From JAEUTH01 sp039931675 (GTDB lineage Bacteria > Bacteroidota > Bacteroidia > AKYH767-A > OLB10): 16,796 bases of DNA. This document shows, in pieces, positions 7,362 to 14,791 of the stretch; within the stretch, counting starts at the first letter, position 1; every line of letters begins with the position of its first letter. Under the pieces are notes generated by a model. It was not told where the DNA came from. It saw nothing but the letters and a program-made list of their open reading frames with translations, and did no database searches. The translations under genes were made by a program, and so were the position numbers. The stretch lies in NCBI GenBank assembly GCA_039931675.1, contig JBDTRM010000262.1:1-16796 (forward strand), in the 5' to 3' direction.

Positions 7362-7449
7362 GTTTTATGGCCATTTTCCTATAGTGAGCTATCTGGTTAA
7401 GAATTTTGCTGTCTCTATTCATTTTGTAGAGCTAAAATATTTTTATCAC
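7339..7449 (-). pseudogene. Relic of an MNT nucleotidyltransferase gene start
   Basis: Positions 7390-7449 match 1121-1180 at 53 of 60 bases, including 23 identical bases (7390-7412 with 1121-1143). The match covers the start of the intact MNT gene and its upstream flank. On the minus strand the relic starts at ATG 7422-7420 and reads MNRDSKILNQI, against MNSHSKILNQI in the intact gene, then diverges and stops at 7339 after 27 codons, inside the terminator of the lipoprotein gene. No nucleotidyltransferase motif or HEPN gene remains. It therefore looks like the leftover 5' end of a second MNT(-HEPN) module, still joined to its repeat A copy. Confidence 0.65.
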
Positions 7450-7620
7450 TCAGCCTGTAACATAACCATTTGCAAAAAGAAACTTCTCTGTGAGGCTGTG
7501 CCCTTTTTTAGGGTGAGCGTTAAGCCGGCCTGGTATCCTTGCCTTTAATACGAGACATATTATAAGAGCGGGTTTTTCTGTCGTACACATCGGCCATGGA
7601 GCAAAAGTTAAAAGCAAACG
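7431..7620 (+). repeat. Dispersed repeat A, copy A4
   Basis: The copy runs from TTTTTATCA (7440) through AACCATTTGCAAAAAGAAAC, a middle block shared with A6 (7499-7542 with 10159-10206: TAGGGTGAGCG, GGCCTGGTATCCTTGCC), to ATAAGAGCGGGTTTTTCTGT, CACATCGGCCATG and CAAAAGTTAAAAG. The CCCGATGCATCGGG palindrome of other copies is replaced by a short unrelated stretch. The gap 7299-7677 between the two genes therefore holds a terminator, the MNT relic and this repeat. Minus- and plus-strand open frames here are repeat-derived and not believable genes. Confidence 0.75.
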
Positions 7621-7677
7621 AATAAATAATCCCATGATTTGGATTTTATTATCAGTATGCAATTACATTTGATTTTT

Positions 7678-9582
7678 ATGAAAATGGTTCGGTTTTGTTA
7701 TCTTGTTTTATTTGTTGCCGGTATTATGCAATCCGCAATTTGTTATGGTCAGCAGGAAATCATCTGTCATAAAGTTTATTCGATTGCTGATACTTCTAAA
7801 AGCAAACCCGAGCAGGTTCATGAAATTTATAACTGGATAACACACCATGTAAAATACGATGTAAAAAGCTACATAAAAGGAAATCATGAAAACAAGCCGG
7901 CAGTTGAAGTTTTAAAAAAACATAAAGGCTTGTGCAGTGACTATTCATTGCTATTTGATGAGATGTGCAAGTGCATAAATGTTGAATCGCAAACGGTAAC
8001 AGGCTACAGCAAAGGAGTTGATTATTATAAAGGCGGTAAGCTTTACCGAGCTGACCATAGCTGGAATGCATTCTTTACCGACTCATCATGGGTTATGGTG
8101 GATGCTACGTGGGGAAGTGGATATGTAGCAAGCAAGTATAAATGGATTGATATTGTTTTGCATAAGCTTATTAAATCTCATAAATTAAAATTGAAATACT
8201 ATTTTGTTAAAAAACCCGATGACAGCTTTTTTAATCCTGATTTAAATTTTTTTTATGGGTCGCATTTGCCATTAGATTCAAACTGGCAGCAAACAGTACC
8301 CTCGATAACATTACAGCAATTTGAAAATGACAGTCTTCAAAATAATTTACCGGTGCTTTCAAAGATTTCTGCCACGCATGTGCTTGAATCAGGGGAATGC
8401 AACCGCACTTTTGTAGAAGGTATAAATGGCAAGTTATTCAACCCCAAAAATGATTTCAATATTGCAGTTGGAAAATTGAACCTTGCCCGCTGCACAAATT
8501 ACCAAACCATGCAGGTTGACACCTTAAACTATGGTGCATTTGTGAGGAACAGAGATTTATATTCTCAATCGTTAATACATTTAAATCAATATAGCTCTTC
8601 AATTGATTCTGTTTACCATAACAGGCTTAAGAAAATTAAAGGGTACAACAACGAGGCATTGCGGGTTTATAAAACCACTTTAAATGAAATACGTTACCAG
8701 GAGAAAAAATTCACGAGGCAAAAATTAAAAGAGGAGAAAATGCTGGCAAGGTTAAATAAGGAGAATCAGAATATTGCAGGATTTATCGGTATGCCCGACT
8801 TATGGTATAGGGTAAATGATAAAATTAATTTAAAAGACACTATGCCATGCGATGCCAGGGCTGATCAATTCAAAAAAGTTTCAACTGAAATAAACAGGCT
8901 TGGCGAACGGATTGATTCACTTATCATTGAATTTTCAAAGGCAGCCAACTACGACAGCACTTTATCTATTGATTGCATTAATTACAAAAGTGAGCTTAAC
9001 AGGTATTTTACAGGTTTTAATCCGAAAATAATTACCGATGATAACCTCGTGATTTTTAGCTACTGGGAGCAGTTGTACATCACCTATACTAACTTGCAGT
9101 ATCATGCGCAATTAAAACAAAGCAACTTTGTTACGGTTCAAAAAATTCATGATCAGGTAATAACTCATTTAAGCTTAATTGAAAATGATTATTTCAAATT
9201 ATACCAATTCATAAAACAAAAACCACCCTGCAGAAATAATTTATTCAATGCTGATTCAGCATTGAATGTTTTAAAGAAATCAATTAACGAAAAAGCATCA
9301 GGCATATTAAATTCCAGCGATGCTTACCGGCAATGGTTAACAAACAGTTCAAACTATAATAGCCAACGCAATGAAATGATTATTGAATTACAGCAATCGG
9401 AAGCGATTGAAAACCTGCCTCTTTTTAATAAATATTGTTTCAGGATATTTTCAATCCAGGAGCGCATTTACAGGAATGAAAAAGTGCTAACTAAAGAGGT
9501 GATGTCTGAAGCTCAAAAAAGTTATGCTGCCATCAATTTGCTAATTGGGAATTATAATGCACATTTAAAAAGAGACAGGTAA
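7678..9582 (+). CDS. Exported transglutaminase-like protein
   Basis: Starting at ATG 7678 the protein has 634 residues and opens with a signal peptide (MKMVRFCYLVLFVAGIMQSA, cleavage near the CYGQ at residues 22-25). In-frame TTG 7639 and ATG 7657 would add up to 13 residues ahead of it and are less likely. Residues about 45-150 form a transglutaminase-core domain of the papain-like fold, with a complete apparent triad: Cys86 in GLCSDYS, His127 in ADHSWNAFF and Asp142 in VDATWGSGYV. This arrangement resembles the CYK3/kyphoscoliosis-peptidase-type subgroup. Members may be proteases or transamidases, or may have lost activity; the substrate is unknown. Residues about 150-634 are helix-rich and unrecognised, with a Lys/Glu-rich likely coiled coil near 335-365 (YQEKKFTRQKLKEEKMLARL). 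There is no T9SS tail, so a periplasmic location is likely. It is monocistronic and flanked by repeat A copies on both sides. Confidence 0.85.
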   Translation: MKMVRFCYLVLFVAGIMQSAICYGQQEIICHKVYSIADTSKSKPEQVHEIYNWITHHVKYDVKSYIKGNHENKPAVEVLKKHKGLCSDYSLLFDEMCKCINVESQTVTGYSKGVDYYKGGKLYRADHSWNAFFTDSSWVMVDATWGSGYVASKYKWIDIVLHKLIKSHKLKLKYYFVKKPDDSFFNPDLNFFYGSHLPLDSNWQQTVPSITLQQFENDSLQNNLPVLSKISATHVLESGECNRTFVEGINGKLFNPKNDFNIAVGKLNLARCTNYQTMQVDTLNYGAFVRNRDLYSQSLIHLNQYSSSIDSVYHNRLKKIKGYNNEALRVYKTTLNEIRYQEKKFTRQKLKEEKMLARLNKENQNIAGFIGMPDLWYRVNDKINLKDTMPCDARADQFKKVSTEINRLGERIDSLIIEFSKAANYDSTLSIDCINYKSELNRYFTGFNPKIITDDNLVIFSYWEQLYITYTNLQYHAQLKQSNFVTVQKIHDQVITHLSLIENDYFKLYQFIKQKPPCRNNLFNADSALNVLKKSINEKASGILNSSDAYRQWLTNSSNYNSQRNEMIIELQQSEAIENLPLFNKYCFRIFSIQERIYRNEKVLTKEVMSEAQKSYAAINLLIGNYNAHLKRDR

Positions 9583-9616
9583 GGTAACATAGTGATTGAA
9601 TTTATTTCGCAGTTCA

Positions 9617-9780
9617 AAAAAACTCATGCAGACGATAACGATAACCATTTGCAAAAAAAAATTTTCTGACCAATAGCTCCGGCTTGGTATTCTTACTTTT
9701 AATAAGGCTCTTCCGATACATCGGGAATAAGAGCGGGTTTTTCTGTGGTGCACATCATCCTATCTGCAAAAGTAAAAAGC
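9617..9780 (+). repeat. Dispersed repeat A, copy A5
   Basis: A full-length copy in the A3-like subtype: CATGCAGACGATAACG, ATAACCATTTGCAAAAAAAA, the block 9670-9690 identical to 3686-3706, CGGGAATAAGAGCGGGTTTT, GTGCACATCATCC and GCAAAAGTAAAAAG. It begins about 35 nt after the transglutaminase-like gene. The rest of the 9583-9896 gap (9781-9896) is AT-rich with a weak A/T-rich hairpin ending in a T-run near 9850 and no recognisable gene. Confidence 0.78.
9707..9744 (+). terminator. Terminator-like hairpin carried by repeat A5
   Basis: GCTCTT (9707-9712) pairs with AAGAGC (9729-9734), and inside it CCGAT pairs with ATCGG, followed directly by GGGTTTTTCT. The hairpin plus T-run has the form of an intrinsic terminator and would serve the transglutaminase-like gene. 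The same structure is conserved in copy A6 (10216-10253) with a G-T wobble, and is degraded in A3. Confidence 0.6.
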
Positions 9781-9896
9781 GCATCAATTCTAATAATAAA
9801 AAAAGAAGATAGGCAATAAAATGCGATAGTGCAGGATGGCATCTTTTTTTAAGGTTAATTAATATAAATTTTAAATCAAATAATATAATCCCCCTT

Positions 9897-10067
9897 ATGG
9901 AAAAAGAAACAAGGAAAAAAGATACTGCATCAATGGTGCTTCTCGGAATAGGAATAGCAGCCGGTGTTGCTATTGGTTTTGCAATCCACTATCTCATATT
10001 AGGAATTTTTGCGGGGGTTGTTATTGGCATCGCACTGGCATGGTTCATACGGCTTAGGGGTGCTTAG
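9897..10067 (+). CDS. Small two-helix membrane protein, unrecognised
   Basis: A 56-codon frame runs from ATG 9897 to TAG 10067. A charged N-terminus (MEKETRKKDTAS) is followed by two hydrophobic stretches, MVLLGIGIAAGVAIGFAIHY (about residues 13-32) and LILGIFAGVVIGIALAWFI (33-51), and a basic end (RLRGA). Both stretches are rich in regularly spaced glycines (GIGIAAGVAIG, GIFAGVVIG), which favour tight helix packing. Charge distribution and the lack of a signal-peptide cleavage site suggest a small inner-membrane hairpin. It lies alone between repeat copies A5 and A6. I do not recognise a family. The composition is too consistently membrane-like for chance, but no homologue was checked. Confidence 0.65.
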   Translation: MEKETRKKDTASMVLLGIGIAAGVAIGFAIHYLILGIFAGVVIGIALAWFIRLRGA

Positions 10068-10087
10068 TTAACAGAAATATATTTTTG

Positions 10088-10258
10088 CCCGGTAGTTTTT
10101 TATCATGCAGGCGGTAACGGTAAACATTTGCAAAAAGAAATTACCCTTGTGCGGTTGTGCCCTTAGGGTTTAGGGTGAGCGCTGGCTCAGGCCTGGTATC
10201 CTTGCCATTAATTTGGCTCTCCCGATGCATTGGGAATAAGAGCGGGTTTTTCTATCAG
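10088..10258 (+). repeat. Dispersed repeat A, copy A6
   Basis: The copy starts with GCCCGGTAGTTTTTTATCAT, as A1 does, has the A4-type middle (TAGGGTGAGCG, GGCCTGGTATCCTTGCC), the hairpin CCCGATGCATTGGGAATAAG and GAGCGGGTTTTTCTATC. It stops there, without the CGTGCACATCGGCTATG end found in A7. With the terminator at 10281-10314 it fills the gap between the small membrane gene and the converging minus-strand gene. Confidence 0.78.
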
Positions 10259-10280
10259 GTTAATCATCACTCAATAAAAA

Positions 10281-10314
10281 TAAAATGACCCCTGCAAAGG
10301 CCGGGGTCATTTTA
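10281..10314 (-). terminator. Rho-independent terminator of the SBBP/T9SS gene
   Basis: A perfect 12-bp stem (TAAAATGACCCC at 10281-10292 with its complement at 10303-10314, 10-nt loop) lies 26 nt beyond the stop codon of the minus-strand gene. On the minus strand it is followed by TTTTTATTG, a good T tract. It could act in both directions because the plus-strand side also ends in ATTTTA. Confidence 0.85.
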
Positions 10315-10339
10315 TCACATCTCATAATAAAAACCGGGT

Positions 10340-13300
10340 TTAATTTTTAACCAGCCTGGTCACCTGTTCAGCGGAGCCGCTGGTTAGTTTCAGCAAATAA
10401 ATTCCGTTAGCCAATGAGCTGATATTTAGTTCTGTGTTATTATCACCGGCCTCTGATGTAATGCTTTGTGATAACACTGTTCGACCGGTTACATCAATAA
10501 CGGTTACCATATAGGTGGTGGCTGAAGCAGCCATAAAGTTAAGGTTAACCATTTCATCTGATGGGTTAGGATATAATGCAAGACCTTGTTCTGCTGTTTG
10601 ACCCTCTTTGCAATTGATTACGACCGTTTTTCCTGCTGATGTTTTAGAGCAGCCATTGCTGTTAGTAACCACTACCTTATAGGTTGCAGCAGTTTTGGCT
10701 GTGTAACTTGCCAGTGTGGCCCCGCTTAGGGTAGCAGTGCCTTTCTTCCATTTGTAAGTTAAACCTGTTCCTGTATTGGCATTAAGCACTACGCTATCAC
10801 CTGCACAGAAGGTAAGCGGTCCCGAGGCAGTAATGGTAGCCGTGGGAGCAGCTTTAACAGTTACAGCCACTCCTGCAGATAATGCACTGCAACTGCCTGT
10901 ATTAGTAACCTCTACTGTATAGGTTCCTGTTGCAGTGGGCTTGTAAATCTGTGCTGTGGCTCCGGTGATGTAGGCAGCAGCCTTTTTCCATTTGTAAGTT
11001 AAACCTGTGCCCGCATTGGCAGTAAGTGTAAGTGGTGTAGTGCCTGCACAATAGGTGGTAACACCTGTTGAAGTAATAGTTGCCGCGGGCAATGGATTAA
11101 CGGTTACTGTAACCGTAGCAGAATCTTTGCAGCCGAAAGAGGACGTTCTTACTGCTTTATAGGTACCTGATGCGGTTACTGTAATAGTTGCATTACTGCT
11201 GCCCGTGCTCCACAGCAAAGTACCTGCGCCACCGGCAGTTAAATTAAGTGAACCACCTGAGCAGAATGTGGTAGCACCTGAAGGCGTAATAGTAGTGCCA
11301 GGCAATGGGTTAACGGTAACGCTTATTCCATTGGTAACATAAGGACAGCCATCAGTGTAAGTTACTGTGCATTTATAATTTGCCGTAGTATTGGCATTGA
11401 CTACCTTGGTGGTGGCACCACCAGTCCACAGGTAAGTGCTTACGTTAGCTGCATTAGCAGTAATGGCTACACTGCCGCCCTGGCAAAAGGTAGTAGCTGC
11501 ACCAACAGTTACAGAAGCTGTAGCAACAGGTGCTTCGCAAAATTTAACCGTTCGTGTGTCGAAAAAATTATAACCTGTACTTGCATCATAACACGAGTAC
11601 AATGCTCCAGCGCCATCAAAATTTACTGAAGGATAAGGAAACGTTGCTCCGCCTTGCAAAGTTGAACTAAGTATTGAATCAGCATGAACCCATTGTAATG
11701 CGCCATTCGATTGATTGATTTTAATGATTTCAACTTTGTAAAAATTTATAACCTGAGTTGGCAAGTACACTACATTAGTTAAGTAAACAGCACCTGATAA
11801 ATTATTGATGGTTGATACATCATGCTTTGTTTCGGAAGAATAGTAGTAATAATTAATTCCTGATCGGGTATAAGACCACAACGAATCGCCATTGCTATTA
11901 TATTTTTGGCAATACAACCTGTAAATATTATCTGGGTCTGTACCGCCACATTTATATAGCGTTCCGGTTACAAATATATTTCCGGTATTGTCCATTTTAA
12001 TTTCTTTACCAATATCGTAACCAGGGTAACATGATGGAATAATTTTAGTCCATAATTTTGAACCCGTTGTACTAAATTTAATGGTTGTAAAACCACCACC
12101 GCTTGGCGCTCCTGCAGTTTGTCCTGTAACATAACAGCCTCCCAATTTATCAACCTTAATATCACCTGTAACATCATTGTTGGTAGTTGCGCCTGTAAGT
12201 GTTGCCCATTGTTGTACACCGGCATTATTGTATTTAAGCGTTATCCAATTTGTTGAGTTGGTAGCATCAGTTGTATTACCTGCAACAAAAACACTGCCTG
12301 CTGTATCAACATCTATGGCTATTCCTGCATCATTAAAATTTAATCCGTTATAGGTTGCCACCCATTGTTGCACTCCCGTTGAATTATATTTTAAGGTGTA
12401 AATATTTTCCCCTTGTATTCCATTTTTATATGCGGTTCCTGTTATGTAAACATTTCCGGTTACATCAACCGTAACATCATTTGCCTGATGTGTGCTGAAA
12501 CCATTGCTTGCTTTATAACCACGCGACCATAATTCTGTACCACTGCTGTTATACATGGCAACCATCATTTCGGCATAGGCACTGTTATCATAATCGCTGC
12601 CGCATAAATAAATATTGCCTGATGAATCAATAGTGGCAGCATTCACAATTGCACCAAGGTTAGCTACCTTACTGTATTTGTTAACTCTCCAAATCAAGTT
12701 TCCACTCTTATCGCGCTTATCAATAAAAATTCTGTTAAACAAATTGTAAGCATTACCTATAGTGTAAGAGTTACCATTTTTATCGGCCAATACGGTTACA
12801 TGATTATCGGGATCAGTAGAAGCGGATAGATACGTTTGCGTCCACAATGTTGAACCTGTTGTATTAAATCTTGAAAGCAATGTTGAGTTGATTCCTTTTA
12901 CTGTTGATGTGCCATACACCTCGGCATTGCCGCTTGCATCAATTGCAAGACCATAAGAAAACTCAGTATTTACAGTATCAATGTTGATCTCCTTATTCCA
13001 TATTGCTGCACCGGCACTACTAATTTTATAAATGGCTTGGTTGGTATAAATTGGATAAGTAACATCTGATACCGTTCCTGTTCCATAAATATTATTGTTT
13101 ATGTCAATACCAAAACCTCCAAAACCAAATGATTGACAGCCCGTTGGTTGGTAACTCCATAATTTATTACCTGCAGCATCATACGTAACTATATCAAGGC
13201 GATTATTGCTACATGCGTTTTGTGTTGCTGTGCCCGCTACTACAACATTGCCAAGGCCGTTTAATGCTATTCGATATGCAAAGTCATCGCCACCATTATT

Positions 13301-14197
13301 ACCTGCATTTAATTTAACCCATTGTTGCGCACCAGTAGTAGTATATTTAATAGTTACCATATCAGCACCTACTCCTGTGTTTTTTACATATCCTGTTACA
13401 TAAGCATTTCCGGCATTATCTACAGCTAAATCATAACCTGCATCATCATCATTAGCAGTTCCAAAATATTCCTTTGACCATTGCTTAACACCTGCCGAAT
13501 TGTATTTGGCTGTAAGGATATTTTTGAACTGCGTAGTTTGATCTTTTTGACCTCTGCCCGTTAAATAAACATTGAGGTTGGTGTCAACTTTTACAGCATA
13601 AAAATCATCTTGATCGGATAAGGCATTATTGAGATTAAAATCAGCGCTCCATTGCAAAATACCGTTGCTATTTAATTTTTCAACACGGGCGGGTTGACTG
13701 CTGCTTGCGCCATCTCCGCATATATAAAGATTACCATTTTTATCTAAAGTCATATCATTTATGGCATACAGATTAAAAGCATTGTACTGCCATTGTTTTA
13801 CGCCTGATGTATTTAATTTAATAACCGTAACAAAGCCGGTAACCGTGCTAAATCCATACGCATATAAAAGGCCTGCATTGTTTGATATAAGCATATTGTG
13901 CTTTTCGATACCTGCCTGAAAATTATAAATGGAATCAACATTTATAGTATCGGTAAGATTGCCCAATGCATCATACTTTAGTATGGAACTAAAATTATAA
14001 CCCGGATGCGCATTGTAATTCCACGCATAAGAATTACCTGTATTATCAATCGCTAAAGCGAAGATTGAATTATCTCCGCTGAAACTATGATTGGCATTTT
14101 TAACCCAGTCGGGTGTTTGAGATCGAACAGCGTAGCTGCATAAGATCAGCAGCATTAATAATGCTGAGCGTGTAATGTTGTGTGTTGTTTGTTGCAT
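10340..14197 (-). CDS. SBBP-type beta-propeller protein with Ig-like domains and T9SS sorting domain
   Basis: The 1285-residue protein opens with a signal peptide (ITRSALLMLLILCSYAVRSQ). Residues about 30-888 hold many SBBP-like beta-propeller repeats of the form D-x-x-GN-x-Y-x-x-G ... KYN-x-x-G-x-x-x-W (VDNAGNAYVTGYV, TIKYTTTGAQQWVK, VDVTGNVYITGTA, LKYNSTGVQQWV). Residues about 889-1205 are four Ig-like/PKD-type domains of 70-86 residues, each with a TFC/TYC-x-G cysteine and a later cysteine before the last strand; three begin (A/T)TIT. The third and fourth are close copies at DNA level. Residues 1206-1285 (LALYPNPSDE, VIDVTGRTVLSQ, LANGIYLLKL) are a T9SS type A sorting domain, so the protein should be exported and surface-attached or released. 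Binding or structural roles are likely but untested. It is monocistronic, with a strong terminator at 10281-10314. Confidence 0.93.
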   Translation of the reverse strand: MQQTTHNITRSALLMLLILCSYAVRSQTPDWVKNANHSFSGDNSIFALAIDNTGNSYAWNYNAHPGYNFSSILKYDALGNLTDTINVDSIYNFQAGIEKHNMLISNNAGLLYAYGFSTVTGFVTVIKLNTSGVKQWQYNAFNLYAINDMTLDKNGNLYICGDGASSSQPARVEKLNSNGILQWSADFNLNNALSDQDDFYAVKVDTNLNVYLTGRGQKDQTTQFKNILTAKYNSAGVKQWSKEYFGTANDDDAGYDLAVDNAGNAYVTGYVKNTGVGADMVTIKYTTTGAQQWVKLNAGNNGGDDFAYRIALNGLGNVVVAGTATQNACSNNRLDIVTYDAAGNKLWSYQPTGCQSFGFGGFGIDINNNIYGTGTVSDVTYPIYTNQAIYKISSAGAAIWNKEINIDTVNTEFSYGLAIDASGNAEVYGTSTVKGINSTLLSRFNTTGSTLWTQTYLSASTDPDNHVTVLADKNGNSYTIGNAYNLFNRIFIDKRDKSGNLIWRVNKYSKVANLGAIVNAATIDSSGNIYLCGSDYDNSAYAEMMVAMYNSSGTELWSRGYKASNGFSTHQANDVTVDVTGNVYITGTAYKNGIQGENIYTLKYNSTGVQQWVATYNGLNFNDAGIAIDVDTAGSVFVAGNTTDATNSTNWITLKYNNAGVQQWATLTGATTNNDVTGDIKVDKLGGCYVTGQTAGAPSGGGFTTIKFSTTGSKLWTKIIPSCYPGYDIGKEIKMDNTGNIFVTGTLYKCGGTDPDNIYRLYCQKYNSNGDSLWSYTRSGINYYYYSSETKHDVSTINNLSGAVYLTNVVYLPTQVINFYKVEIIKINQSNGALQWVHADSILSSTLQGGATFPYPSVNFDGAGALYSCYDASTGYNFFDTRTVKFCEAPVATASVTVGAATTFCQGGSVAITANAANVSTYLWTGGATTKVVNANTTANYKCTVTYTDGCPYVTNGISVTVNPLPGTTITPSGATTFCSGGSLNLTAGGAGTLLWSTGSSNATITVTASGTYKAVRTSSFGCKDSATVTVTVNPLPAATITSTGVTTYCAGTTPLTLTANAGTGLTYKWKKAAAYITGATAQIYKPTATGTYTVEVTNTGSCSALSAGVAVTVKAAPTATITASGPLTFCAGDSVVLNANTGTGLTYKWKKGTATLSGATLASYTAKTAATYKVVVTNSNGCSKTSAGKTVVINCKEGQTAEQGLALYPNPSDEMVNLNFMAASATTYMVTVIDVTGRTVLSQSITSEAGDNNTELNISSLANGIYLLKLTSGSAEQVTRLVKN

Positions 14198-14344
14198 TGT
14201 GAATGGGCTTTAAGATTTATTAAATGGTTATATTGAAATGTTTAAATTCGAGTTGTAAAAGAAATAATGATTTGATAAGAATATAAAACAGGCATTAAGA
14301 AATCATAAACGCTTCCCGTAATTGTTTGTAAAATGGTTATTAAA

Positions 14345-14533
14345 TCAAAAGGCATTAATGGTGTCCAAAAAATAACGCATAGTTAAATACTCAGTGTTGT
14401 ATCCTACTTCAAAATTATTTTCCTGACTATGAAGTGCAATAATAGGGAAATCAATTTGCATTGATTTTAGATTTAACCGGAATAGCAGCTTACTCACAAA
14501 TATTTCATGAAAGAGGTTCATCCGGATTATTAT
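14345..14533 (-). pseudogene. Possible C-terminal gene fragment cut off by repeat A7
   Basis: On the minus strand 14533-14345 reads as an open frame with ordinary-looking amino acid use (MQIDFPIIALHS, then NNFEVGYNTEYLTMRYFLD) ending at a stop at 14345-14347. Its only upstream start lies within repeat A7, which suggests the tail of a gene whose 5' part was lost at the repeat boundary. I recognise no family. The remaining part of the 14198-14791 gap is AT-rich upstream DNA of the SBBP gene, repeats A7 and B2, and 130 nt with no supported gene. It may simply be a chance frame. Confidence 0.25.
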
Positions 14534-14590
14534 TGCGATAAGAGCGGGTTTTTCTATCGTGCACATCGGCTATGAGGTAAAAGTAAAAGA
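14534..14590 (+). repeat. Dispersed repeat A, copy A7 (right end only)
   Basis: GCGATAAGAGCGGGTTTTTC, TATCGTGCACATCGGC and TATGAGGTAAAAGTAAAAG match the right ends of A1 and A4, and the first part also matches A5 and A6. The left two thirds are absent. Copy B2 of repeat B starts 10 nt further on. Confidence 0.75.
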
Positions 14591-14599
14591 AGAATTAAA

Positions 14600-14661
14600 G
14601 TGACACACCCCTAACCACTCTCGCTTACGCATGCGCAGCCGCACAGAGGGGAATTGATACC
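14600..14661 (-). repeat. Dispersed repeat B, copy B2
   Basis: Reverse-strand match to 1241-1300: GTGACACACCCCTAACC at one end and GCACAGAGGGGAATTGATAC at the other, with a central CGCATGCG palindrome. As with B1 it sits next to a truncated repeat A copy, but in the opposite orientation relative to it. Confidence 0.6.
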
Positions 14662-14791
14662 CTTTTATTTACCTCACATTTAGTTTTACTTTGTTGCAAG
14701 ATAAGTGAACAACTTGAAGCCAGCATGCTGCCGGATGCAATGACAAATAGCTGCACCTGTGAAAATCGGGGACAATAATCTGCAATAGTCA

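Noticed and set aside
7450..7662. Minus-strand open frame of 70 codons in the gap before the transglutaminase-like gene
   Set aside because: It lies inside repeat A4; its MCTTEKPALI segment is the reverse translation of the repeat's right end and recurs in A7, so it is a repeat-derived frame.
13206..13403. Plus-strand open frame within the SBBP protein gene
   Set aside because: It is antisense to a long, clearly coding frame with conserved repeats, with no independent start signal.
166..14590. Integron-like array with repeat A as attC sites
   Set aside because: The repeats are evenly oriented and alternate with genes, but no integrase is present, the blocks lack the attC core pattern with paired R and L boxes, and the genes between them are large, monocistronic and on both strands.
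166..14590. CRISPR array
   Set aside because: Repeat copies are kilobases apart and 150-180 bp long, with no regular spacers and no cas gene.
14650..14777. Plus-strand open frame ending in MLPDAMTNSCTCENRGQ
   Set aside because: It has no start codon before the last 17 residues, overlaps repeat B2 and shows no recognisable motif.
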